A stretch of 64,000 nt of DNA, from NCBI GenBank assembly GCA_963675935.2, contig CAXXPV010000003.1, forward strand, positions 434,001 through 498,000, read 5' to 3'. This stretch comes from G963675935 sp963675935. GTDB taxonomy: Bacteria; Planctomycetota; Planctomycetia; Pirellulales; Thermoguttaceae. Under the pieces are notes generated by a model. That model was not told the origin of the DNA. It made no database searches and saw only the letters and a program-made list of their open reading frames with translations. The translations under genes and the position numbers were made by a program. Shown here piece by piece: positions 26,458 to 34,909 of this stretch. The first letter of the stretch is position 1. Each line of letters opens with the position of its first letter.

Positions 26458-28026
26458 ATGCCTGAAACTGACAACAACGAAACTCCCGAAGTCGAATTGA
26501 ACGCCGACAAGACCGCCGTCGAAGGCGAAATGGTCGAGGGCGAGAAGGTTGAGGGCGAGGAAAAGGCCGAGCGGCTCGCCTTGGAGGTGAAGGTCGAATC
26601 GCGTAGCACGTGCGAACGGCACGTCACGGTGACGATCCCGCCCGAGGACATCGTCCGCTATTTCGACAAGGAATTTTCCGAGTTGATGCCGACGTCGCAT
26701 GTGCCGGGCTTTCGGCCGGGCCGCGCGCCCAGGAAGCTGGTCGAGCTTCGCTTCCGCAAGGACATCGCCGGGAAGGTCAAGGGCGACCTGCTGATGGACA
26801 GCCTCACGCAGGTGAACGAGGATGAGAAGCTATCGGCGATCAGCGAGCCGGATTTCGACTTTGAGGCGATTGAACTGCCCGAGGAAGGGCCGTTGACCTT
26901 CGAGTTCGACATTGAGGTGCGCCCCGAGTTCGATATGCCCGAGTGGCGTGGCTTGAAGATCGAGAAGCCGGTCCGCGAGCCGACCGACGCCGACGTCGAG
27001 GAGACGCTTCGCAACGTATTGGCTCGGCGAGGGCGTTTGGTGCCGTTCGACGGCCCAGCCGTCTCGGGCGATTACATCAGCGTGAATCTCACGTTCAAGC
27101 ATGACGACCAAGAGTTGTCGAGCGCCGAGGAAGAGGTGATTCGCATCCGGCCGACGCTGAGTTTCCGCGACGGCAACATCGAGCATTTCGACAAATTGAT
27201 GGCTGGCGTTCGGGCGGGCGAAACCCGCGAGGGCGAGGCCACGCTGAGCGACGACGCGCCGAACGCGGCTCTTCGCGGTCAAAAAGTGACGGCGATTTTC
27301 AAGATTTTGGAAGTCAAAAAACTTGAAACGCCGGAGTTGACGCCAGACTTGCTTGACGAGTTGGGCGGATTCACCGACGAGGGCGACCTGCGCGACGCCA
27401 TCCGCGACCAGCTTGCCCGGCAGTTGGACTACGAGCAACACCGTCGTGCCCGCGAGCAGATCACCGCGGCGTTGACCGTGGCGGCCAACTGGGACTTGCC
27501 GCCCTCGCTATTGCAGCGTCAGAGCCGCCGCGAATTGCAGCGCGCGGTCATGGAATTGCAACGGAGCGGTTTCAACGACGACGAAATTCAGTCGCACGAG
27601 AACGCCTTGCGTCAGAACAGCATGACGACGACCGCCCGGGCGCTCAAGGAGCATTTCATTCTCGAGCGCATCGCCGAGGACGAGAACATCGACGCGACCG
27701 AGGACGATTACGAGGCCGAGATTCGTCTGATCGCCAGCCAGTCGGACGAATCGCCCCGCCGTGTTCGGGCAAGGCTCGAGAAGAGCGGCTCGATGGACGT
27801 GTTGCGAAATCAGATTATCGAGCGGAAGGTGATCGAGCTTATTCTGGCACAGGCGAAGTTCACGGAAGTGCCCTTCGCGTTTCACCATGCCGACGAGGCC
27901 GCGGTGGATCGCGCCGCCGGCGGTGGCGAGGAAGACGACATTCCCGAGGCCAAGTACGACGAGGGCGAGGAAGTGCCGGAGGGCAAACACGAGGAAAAAG
28001 GCGACGGGAGCGAGACCAAGAGTTAG
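26458..28026 (+). CDS. tig: Trigger factor (ribosome-associated chaperone, FKBP-type)
   Basis: 522 residues, longer than the usual 430-450. After an acidic 40-residue N-terminal extension (GEMVEGEKVEGEEKAE) comes the ribosome-binding domain with the signature-like VPGFRPGRAPRKLVELRF, then the FKBP domain (about 215-300: SGDYISVNLTF, FDKLMAGVRAGETREGEATL), then the helical chaperone domain. The C-terminus carries a second charged extension (GEEDDIPEAKYDEGEEVPEG). It helps nascent chains fold at the ribosome exit. It is followed closely by two clpP genes, the common tig-clpP neighbourhood. ATG 26458 was chosen because upstream codons are tRNA-spacer sequence. Confidence 0.93.
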   Translation: MPETDNNETPEVELNADKTAVEGEMVEGEKVEGEEKAERLALEVKVESRSTCERHVTVTIPPEDIVRYFDKEFSELMPTSHVPGFRPGRAPRKLVELRFRKDIAGKVKGDLLMDSLTQVNEDEKLSAISEPDFDFEAIELPEEGPLTFEFDIEVRPEFDMPEWRGLKIEKPVREPTDADVEETLRNVLARRGRLVPFDGPAVSGDYISVNLTFKHDDQELSSAEEEVIRIRPTLSFRDGNIEHFDKLMAGVRAGETREGEATLSDDAPNAALRGQKVTAIFKILEVKKLETPELTPDLLDELGGFTDEGDLRDAIRDQLARQLDYEQHRRAREQITAALTVAANWDLPPSLLQRQSRRELQRAVMELQRSGFNDDEIQSHENALRQNSMTTTARALKEHFILERIAEDENIDATEDDYEAEIRLIASQSDESPRRVRARLEKSGSMDVLRNQIIERKVIELILAQAKFTEVPFAFHHADEAAVDRAAGGGEEDDIPEAKYDEGEEVPEGKHEEKGDGSETKS

Positions 28027-28040
28027 GATTGGTGGATTAA

Positions 28041-28058
28041 AAAACCGCTTGCGGTTTT
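28041..28058. terminator. Perfect 18-bp palindrome AAAACCGCTTGCGGTTTT
   Basis: Lies 14 bp after the trigger factor stop with a short T run, so it could be a weak terminator between tig and clpP. Very similar GAAACCGCAAGCGGTTT hairpins occur at 28782-28800, 40676-40691 and 54811-54828, making it equally a short dispersed repeat. Confidence 0.55.
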
Positions 28059-28119
28059 GCGCGAACCACTGACCGCTAGTCACCGACCACAAATCTCCCC
28101 GCACGATGAAGGATCATCC

Positions 28120-28749
<630 letters not shown>

Positions 28750-28781
28750 CGGTCAGTGGCCGGTAGTTATTTAGAACATTG

Positions 28782-28800
28782 CGAAACCGTGAGCGGTTTT
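28782..28800. repeat. Short hairpin GAAACCGTGAGCGGTTTT
   Basis: Degenerate member of the AAACCGCnnGCGGTTT family between the two clpP genes; terminator-like but also a dispersed repeat. Confidence 0.5.
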
Positions 28801-28836
28801 CTCGAACACATCATCTCTAATCCCTAGTCTTTCCCC

Positions 28837-29427
28837 ATGACCCTGATCCCCTACGTCATCGAGAAGAGCGGCCGCGAAGAGCGGGCGATGGACATCTACA
28901 GCCGCCTGCTGAAAGACCGCATCATCTTCCTCGGCACGCAAATCAACGACGACGTGGCCAACGCGATTGTCGCCCAAATGCTCTTCCTCCAGTCGGAAGA
29001 CGGCAAGGCCGACATCCACATGTACATCAACTCGCCGGGCGGCAGTGTCGCGGCAGGATTGGCCATTTACGACACCATGCAGTTCGTCAATTGCCCCGTT
29101 TGCACCTATTGCATCGGCCAAGCCGCTTCGATGGGCGCCGTGCTTTTGGCCGCCGGCACGACCGGCAAACGCAAGGCCCTGCCCAACGCCCGGATTATGA
29201 TCCACCAGCCCTTGGCCGGCGCCGAAGGCACTGCCGAAGACATCATCATCCATGCCCGAGAGTTCATGAAGGTCAAGGAACGGCTCAACAACATCCTGAT
29301 CAAGCACACCGGTCATCCCTTGGCGAAAATCGAGGAAGACACCGATCGCGACCGTTTCATGTCGGCCGAAGAAGCGATGGAATACGGTTTGATCGACCAC
29401 GTAATTGAACACGCGGGACAAGGTTAA
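28837..29427 (+). CDS. clpP: ATP-dependent Clp protease proteolytic subunit, paralogue 2
   Basis: 196-residue ClpP with the classical motif set: Ser98 in GQAASMGAVLL, His123 in ARIMIHQPLAG and Asp172 in EDTDRDRFM. It differs from the upstream paralogue over much of its length (N-terminus TLIPYVIEKSGREERAMDIY, the canonical ClpP start), so the two are old duplicates and not a recent copy. Two different ClpP proteins can form mixed or separate barrels in other bacteria; which applies here is unknown. No clpX is seen in the window. Confidence 0.96.
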   Translation: MTLIPYVIEKSGREERAMDIYSRLLKDRIIFLGTQINDDVANAIVAQMLFLQSEDGKADIHMYINSPGGSVAAGLAIYDTMQFVNCPVCTYCIGQAASMGAVLLAAGTTGKRKALPNARIMIHQPLAGAEGTAEDIIIHAREFMKVKERLNNILIKHTGHPLAKIEEDTDRDRFMSAEEAMEYGLIDHVIEHAGQG

Positions 29428-29514
29428 TATACAGCCGCTTGCGACTTCGCAATAGGCTCTAGTCCCCGAGCGACTCTCATCTGAATAATCGTTGCACAGC
29501 AAGGAAGCAGTGCC

Positions 29515-30603
29515 ATGAAACCGAGGAAACTCGCCGTTCTGGGCTTGATGCTACTGGTCGTCGCCGGGTGCCGAACCGATCCGGCCATCCCGCTCTTGGA
29601 ACGAGAACTCCGCATCAAGGAAGATGAAATCTACCGGTTGCGGGCAACCGTCGAAGACCTCCAGTGCGAAGGTCAGGCGGACTCGCACCGCGACAGAGTC
29701 CGTGATTCAAAACCGGCTGACGAGCCGGAACCAGCCGTTTCGACGCATCGTCGGAGGGGATCTAACGGCTCGCGTGACACAAACGGAGCCAACGGCGTAA
29801 GCAATCCGGGCATTGAACTGCCCTCGCAGCCGTCCGGCCGAGTGCCCGACGCACTGAAAAATCCTGGTCGTCCGTTGCCTCCCGCCACGGTTCCCGAGGT
29901 GCCCGACGTGCCCGACGAAATTCGCGGCCCCGCGCGTTCGAGCAGTTCGAGCGACGACGGCCCTTCGTTTGGAAGAGCCCCCGATGCCGTAAGTTCGCGG
30001 CCCGGCGCGTTCCGAACGGCAGGCGGTCCCGGGGTTTCCACAATTCCCTTCACGCCGTCGGCTGATAGTCGGCAGTCGGCCGCGATCGCGATTGACCCGG
30101 CGCTGACCGGCGGCATCGGTCCGAACGACGGTTCGGGCGATCGGGGGTTGTTGGTGGTTGTCGTGCCTCGCGACGCCTCGGGCCGACCGATCGACGCCCC
30201 GGCCGAAATCCACGTGACCGCGCTCGATCCGGCGTTGAAATCGATGGGCGACGCCGCCCGGGTGGGCCGCTGGAATTTCTCGCCCGCCGAAACCGCCGCG
30301 TTGTTCCGCCGCTCGGGTTCCGGCTCGGCAATTCATCTGGCGATGGGCTGGGCCGGCGATCCGCCGAAGCACAACAAATTGGACCTTTTCGTGCGCTATG
30401 TCACCGCCGACGGCCGAGCGCTCGAGGCTCATCAGCCGGTCGAGATTGCCATGCCGGGCGATCGGACGGCCCGATGGACGCCGACCGAGTCGCCGCGTCA
30501 ATACGACAATCCGCCGATAGAGCGAGAATATGCGCCTCGCATGGCCACGCGCCCGGTCGAGCCGAAGCCGGAGCGGCCGGTGTGGTCGCCGGAGCGGCGA
30601 TAG
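29515..30603 (+). CDS. Hypothetical lipoprotein with coiled-coil start
   Basis: 362 residues. The lipoprotein signal is MKPRKLAVLGLMLLVVAGC (Cys19). A short helical coiled-coil-like segment follows (LLERELRIKEDEIYRLRATV), then a low-complexity Pro/Ser/Arg-rich linker (residues 65-190), and a compact C-terminal domain beginning about residue 200 (LLVVVVPRDASGRPIDAPAE through DLFVRYVTADGRALEAHQPV). AAGGAAGC lies 9 bp upstream. Function unknown; probably a membrane-tethered envelope protein. Confidence 0.75.
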   Translation: MKPRKLAVLGLMLLVVAGCRTDPAIPLLERELRIKEDEIYRLRATVEDLQCEGQADSHRDRVRDSKPADEPEPAVSTHRRRGSNGSRDTNGANGVSNPGIELPSQPSGRVPDALKNPGRPLPPATVPEVPDVPDEIRGPARSSSSSDDGPSFGRAPDAVSSRPGAFRTAGGPGVSTIPFTPSADSRQSAAIAIDPALTGGIGPNDGSGDRGLLVVVVPRDASGRPIDAPAEIHVTALDPALKSMGDAARVGRWNFSPAETAALFRRSGSGSAIHLAMGWAGDPPKHNKLDLFVRYVTADGRALEAHQPVEIAMPGDRTARWTPTESPRQYDNPPIEREYAPRMATRPVEPKPERPVWSPERR

Positions 30604-30604
30604 G

Positions 30605-31618
30605 CTAAACCGCCCCGCGCACTTTTTCCGCTACGATCAATCCCGGCGGCGGCTGCCCACGCTCGAACGCCGTGACGTTCGCCAGCGTTTCTTCGGCAAT
30701 CGCTCGCATGGCGGTGTCGGTGAAAAACGCCTGATGGCCCGTGATGATGACGTTCGGAAACGTCAACATGCGAGTGAAAACGTCGTCCTGAATGACGCGG
30801 TTCGAGAGGTCCTCGAAGAACAGGTCGGCTTCTTCCTCGTAAACGTCGAGGCCCAACGCGCCGAGCTTGCCCGACTTCAAGGCGTGAATCACCGCGGCGG
30901 TGTCGATCAATTTTCCGCGGCTGGTGTTGATGAGCGTCGCGCCCGGCTTCATCCGCTCGAGCGCGGCGGCGTCGATCAGATGGAAAGTATCCGGCGAGAG
31001 AGGGCAATGAAGCGTGATGAGGTCGGACTGGGCCATAAGCTCGTCGAGCGGAACGTAGATGCCGCCGAGTGATTCGACTGCCGGATTTTTCACGATGTCG
31101 TAGGCCATAATTTTGCAGCCGAAGCCGGCGAGGATTTTGGCGACGATTGCGCCGATCTTGCCCGTGCCGACAATGCCAGCGGTGCGCCGATGCAGCTCGA
31201 TGCCCAAGAGACCGTCGAGGGCGAAATTGCCGTCGCGCACTCGGTTGTAGGCTTTGTACAAACGCCGAGCCAGGGCGAGCGTCAGGCCCACGGTGTGTTC
31301 GGCCACGGCGTGCGGCGAGTAGGCCGGCACCCGGGCGACAGTCAGGCCAAGCCGTTCGGCGGCCGGAAGATCGACGTTGTTGAAGCCGGCGCACCGCATG
31401 GCCACCAGCCGCGTGCCCTGTTTGGCGAGGATCGAGAGCGTGGCCTCGTCGAGCCGGTCGTGAACGAAGGCGCAGACGGCCGGGAAGCCGTCGGCCAGCG
31501 GGGCGCTCAATTCGACCAGCCGGGACTCGAAGAAGAGCAGTTCGTGGCCCGCTTGATTGTTTGCCTCGCTAAGAAACGTTCGATCGTAGGGCTTGGTGCT
31601 GAAAACGGCGAGTTTCAT
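30605..31618 (-). CDS. D-isomer-specific 2-hydroxyacid dehydrogenase (D-lactate dehydrogenase-like)
   Basis: 337-residue NAD-dependent dehydrogenase reducing a 2-oxoacid such as pyruvate. The NAD-binding glycine motif is GIVGTGKIGAIVAKIL (about residues 148-163). Catalytic Arg lies in INTSRGKLIDT, Glu in VYEEEADL, and the catalytic His in ITGHQAFFT; the N-terminal substrate domain has MRCAGFNNVDL. This layout matches LdhA/fermentative D-lactate dehydrogenases. It is convergent with the preceding lipoprotein gene: stop codons are 1 bp apart. A large FAD/Fe-S oxidase of D-lactate type is encoded at 48453 but not adjacent. Confidence 0.9.
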   Translation of the reverse strand: MKLAVFSTKPYDRTFLSEANNQAGHELLFFESRLVELSAPLADGFPAVCAFVHDRLDEATLSILAKQGTRLVAMRCAGFNNVDLPAAERLGLTVARVPAYSPHAVAEHTVGLTLALARRLYKAYNRVRDGNFALDGLLGIELHRRTAGIVGTGKIGAIVAKILAGFGCKIMAYDIVKNPAVESLGGIYVPLDELMAQSDLITLHCPLSPDTFHLIDAAALERMKPGATLINTSRGKLIDTAAVIHALKSGKLGALGLDVYEEEADLFFEDLSNRVIQDDVFTRMLTFPNVIITGHQAFFTDTAMRAIAEETLANVTAFERGQPPPGLIVAEKVRGAV

Positions 31619-31817
31619 GGCGTGTCTCCGATGGCGGTCGATGGCATTCTAGGCGGCGGGACAGCGAGCGTATGCGCAAAGTATTACGTGTCAACGACTT
31701 GCAGCCACGCGAGACTGCCTGAAATATGCGAAAACTGCCATTGGGTCGTCGGGTGGTTTCCTGCTACAATCCGCCTTGAATTCATCGACAAATCAAGGGA
31801 AAAGCGGGAGAGAACCC

Positions 31818-32771
31818 ATGAAGTTCCGCACAATCGCATCGGTGTTGTTCGCTCTGATGATAATGGCCGCCGTGGCCTCGGCGCAGACGAATCCGCCCAG
31901 CGGCTATCCATCGGGCAACGCGGTCGGGCCGGATCAGCCGGTACGCCCGGTGACGCCGACGCTGGTTCGTCGCGACGGCCAACCCGGCATGAATCAACCC
32001 GGCGCGGCGGCCCCAGCCGCGCAACCTCAGCCGCCCTTCACGCTCACGCCGCAAGAGCAGGCCGAGCTCAATCACGTGCTCGATTTGTGGGAAAAGCGGA
32101 ACAAGGAAATCAAGACGTTCGATTGCCGATACAAGCGATGGACCTACGACGCGGTGTTCGGCCAGGCGAATGCGCCAAAGTTCGTCGATCTTGGGGCAAT
32201 CAAGTTCGCCTCGCCCGATCGCGGAATGTTCCTCACCGACACGACCGAAAAAGACGGAAAGAACGTGCCCATCGAAGACACCCGGGCGGAACATTGGATT
32301 TCGGACGGCAAAGCGATCATCGAATACAATCAAGTCAAACGCCAGGTAATCATCCATAAGCTGCCGCCCGAGTTGCAGGGCAAGGCGATTGTGAACACGC
32401 CGCTGCCGTTCCTTTTCGGAGCCGAATCGCAAAAACTCCGCGAGCGATACTTCTTGCGCATCGTCACGCCTCGCGACGTGACAAACCAGATTTGGCTCGA
32501 GGCGTATCCGCGATTCCAGCAGGACGCGGCCAATTTCCACCATGCCCAATTCATCATCAACACGCAAGGCATGACGCCGTTCGCCCTGAAACTCATTCAA
32601 CCGAACGCGAAAGACAACGTCGTGTATCAGTTCTACGAGGTGGTGGTGAACGATCCGCTGCGGATGTTCCAGGGCAACCCGTTCCGAGCGGTCCAGCCGT
32701 TAGGTTGGAAGTCGATCGTCGAGGAGCCGCAGAGCGCGCAGGCCCAGCGGCCGGCGGGCGGACAGCGATAA
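31818..32771 (+). CDS. Secreted TIGR03009-like planctomycete protein, paralogue 1
   Basis: 317 residues with signal peptide MKFRTIASVLFALMIMAAVA (cleavage after ASA), a proline/glycine-rich linker and a domain I assign tentatively to the planctomycete family TIGR03009: FDCRYKRWTYDAVFG, IKFASPDRGMFLTDT, AEHWISDGKAIIEYN and IVTPRDVTNQIWLEAYPRFQ. Function is unknown; the beta-rich pattern resembles outer-membrane lipoprotein carrier (LolA-like) folds, which is inference. A diverged copy follows at 32915, separated by a family E repeat. Confidence 0.8.
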   Translation: MKFRTIASVLFALMIMAAVASAQTNPPSGYPSGNAVGPDQPVRPVTPTLVRRDGQPGMNQPGAAAPAAQPQPPFTLTPQEQAELNHVLDLWEKRNKEIKTFDCRYKRWTYDAVFGQANAPKFVDLGAIKFASPDRGMFLTDTTEKDGKNVPIEDTRAEHWISDGKAIIEYNQVKRQVIIHKLPPELQGKAIVNTPLPFLFGAESQKLRERYFLRIVTPRDVTNQIWLEAYPRFQQDAANFHHAQFIINTQGMTPFALKLIQPNAKDNVVYQFYEVVVNDPLRMFQGNPFRAVQPLGWKSIVEEPQSAQAQRPAGGQR

Positions 32772-32799
32772 TATCCTGGAAAAGAAAATGCTGCTCGGG

Positions 32800-32862
32800 T
32801 TTGTAGGACGGATTTCCGAATCCGTCCCAGAAAACTAGACGGATTCGGAAATCCGTCCTACG
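32800..32862. repeat. Family E inverted repeat, copy 2
   Basis: GTAGGACGGATTTCCGAATC and GATTCGGAAATCCGTCCTAC are perfect inverted arms around a 13-bp centre. It separates the two TIGR03009-like genes. Confidence 0.9.
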
Positions 32863-32914
32863 TGCAATTCGCCAACTGTTTTACAGGCCCTGAACGACAG
32901 GAGAATTGCATCCC

Positions 32915-33796
32915 ATGTCACGGCGCATTGGGTGGTCGGTCGGGTTCATTCCGCTCGTCGTGATTCTGGCGACTTCTTGCATTTCAATCGGCCCGCCAAA
33001 CTTAACAAAAACGCAGCCGCCGTTCCAGTTGACCGCCGACGAACAAAAAAACGTCGCTCTGATTCTTGAACGCTGGGAGCAATGGAACGCGGGCGTCAAG
33101 CGGTTCGACTGCCGATTCAAGCGATGGACCTACGACACGGTGTTCGGCCCGACGAATGAGGCGAAGTTCGTCGATCTCGGGACAATCAAGTATGCTTCAC
33201 CCAATTGCAGTTTATATCGGGCCGACACCACCGAGAAAGATGGCAAGGCGACGCCGATCGAGGACTCGCGCGCCGAGCATTGGATTTTCGACGGCAAATC
33301 GGTCGTGGAATTCAACCAAGCAAAAAAGCAGGTGATCGAGCATAAGCTGTCGCCGGAGTTGCAGAATCTTTGGCTTGTCGATGGCCCTTTGGCGTTTGGG
33401 GTTCCCGACATCGCCTATTCGTCTTTGTGGGGATTTCCAACGCCTCCTCCGCCAATGTTTGGCTCGGACGCCAAGAAACTTCAAGAGCAGTATTATATCC
33501 GTGAAGTGACGCCCGCGACGAATCGGGGTGAGCAGGTTTGGCTTGAAGCGTATCCGCGATTTCAGCAGATTGCCTGCTGCCATCTCCATCATCTCCAATT
33601 GATCTTCTCGAAGAAAGACATGTCGCCCGTGGCGATGAAAATCGTGCAGCCCAACGGGAAAGACTACGTGGTTTATCAGTTTTTCGACATTGTGGTGAAT
33701 GGGCCGTCAGCGCCGGCGGGCGATGATCCGTTCCATCCGGCGCCGCCGCTGGGTTGGCGGAAAATCGACGATTCGCCTCTTCCCAATCGCCCTTGA
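32915..33796 (+). CDS. Lipoprotein paralogue of the TIGR03009-like protein, copy 2
   Basis: 293 residues, clearly homologous to the preceding protein: FDCRFKRWTYDTVFG, IKYASPNCSLYRADT, AEHWIFDGKSVVEFN and QVWLEAYPRFQQ occupy the same order. Here the export signal is a lipobox (LVVILATSC) instead of a cleavable signal peptide, and an insertion of about 30 residues (GPLAFGVPDIAYSSLWGFP) precedes the last third. The pair probably arose by tandem duplication followed by divergence in localisation. Confidence 0.78.
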   Translation: MSRRIGWSVGFIPLVVILATSCISIGPPNLTKTQPPFQLTADEQKNVALILERWEQWNAGVKRFDCRFKRWTYDTVFGPTNEAKFVDLGTIKYASPNCSLYRADTTEKDGKATPIEDSRAEHWIFDGKSVVEFNQAKKQVIEHKLSPELQNLWLVDGPLAFGVPDIAYSSLWGFPTPPPPMFGSDAKKLQEQYYIREVTPATNRGEQVWLEAYPRFQQIACCHLHHLQLIFSKKDMSPVAMKIVQPNGKDYVVYQFFDIVVNGPSAPAGDDPFHPAPPLGWRKIDDSPLPNRP

Positions 33797-33878
33797 CCTG
33801 CCGGCCTCGGACGGCTACCCTGTGCGGCGCAAAAACCGGACGTCTTTGGCCCCTTTTCTTGTTTCGTGGTGCATTCCC

Positions 33879-34808
33879 ATGTTGTATCCTCGACAAAACA
33901 TGGGGGGAATCGCCGGCAGCCCGTTGAAAAAACGCCTTCTCACGCTAGGGTTCTTTCTTCCGCTTGCCATGCTCGCGCTCGCCGGCTGCGAACCGGCGCA
34001 GTTGACCAAGGGCAAGTCGCCGTTGATGCCGGCCGTAATGTCGCCCGACAGCGTCGCGCTCGATATGTTCTTCATCCGATTCCCGTTCGGCGATCCGACG
34101 GTGAACGAAAAGCTGTGGGAACAGATCGACGAGCAGCAGCTTCCGCCCGACCTGCGCGAGCGGCTCACGCGCAACGGCTTCCGCGTCGGCATCATCAGCG
34201 GACAAATCCCCAGCGAACTCTCGAAGCTGATGACGCTGACCGACAAGCCGGCGCCGCAGGAAGGCGAATCGCAAGGGAGCCACGTGACCAACCTCGAAGC
34301 CGAGCCTCGCGTCACGCAGCGGCATCTTCAAGTTCGCGCCGGGAAGCGGGCCGAGATCCTCGCTTCGTCGATTTATCCCGAACTGCCGGTGCTGACGTGC
34401 AAACAGGGCCAGATTTCCGGCCAGACCTACTATCAGGCACAAGGCATTTTCGCGGCCCGCTCGTTGCCGCAGCCCGACGGACGCATCCGCCTGGAACTCT
34501 TGCCCGAACTGCACCACGGCCCGCCGCGTCAGCGTTGGGTGGGCAACCAGGGCATGTTGCGATTGGATACCGGTCGGCCGAAGGAAGTCTACGACGACTT
34601 GGCGATGTCGGCCGACATGGCCCCCGGCGCGATGTTGGTTTTGAGCAGTCTGCCGAATCGGCCGGGCAGTCTGGGCCATCACTTCTTCACGCAAGGCGAA
34701 GGCCAGATCGAGCAAAAGCTTTTGGTCATCCGCTTTTCGCAGACGCAGCACGACGGGCTATTCAACCCGCCCGAGCCGCTCAAGCTCGATGACGAGCAAG
34801 GGCAGTAG
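33879..34808 (+). CDS. Hypothetical lipoprotein
   Basis: 309 residues with lipobox LAMLALAGC preceded by a basic start (SPLKKRLLTLGFFLP). The mature part (SVALDMFFIRFPFGDPTVNE, LPPDLRERLTRNGFRVGIIS, LPELPVLTCKQG-like) does not match a family I know. The FFIRFPFGDP and GMLRLDTGRPKEVYDDLAMS segments look conserved-domain-like. It follows the TIGR03009-like genes in the same direction, so all three may be envelope proteins of related use. Confidence 0.7.
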   Translation: MLYPRQNMGGIAGSPLKKRLLTLGFFLPLAMLALAGCEPAQLTKGKSPLMPAVMSPDSVALDMFFIRFPFGDPTVNEKLWEQIDEQQLPPDLRERLTRNGFRVGIISGQIPSELSKLMTLTDKPAPQEGESQGSHVTNLEAEPRVTQRHLQVRAGKRAEILASSIYPELPVLTCKQGQISGQTYYQAQGIFAARSLPQPDGRIRLELLPELHHGPPRQRWVGNQGMLRLDTGRPKEVYDDLAMSADMAPGAMLVLSSLPNRPGSLGHHFFTQGEGQIEQKLLVIRFSQTQHDGLFNPPEPLKLDDEQGQ

Positions 34809-34909
34809 AGAGATCGCCCGCATTTCATGCGGAAAGACGGACGATCTGTTGAAGTTCCTTGACGTTGCAGAAATTGAATCGAGACAGCATCGGCGCGGTT
34901 CCCATGCCG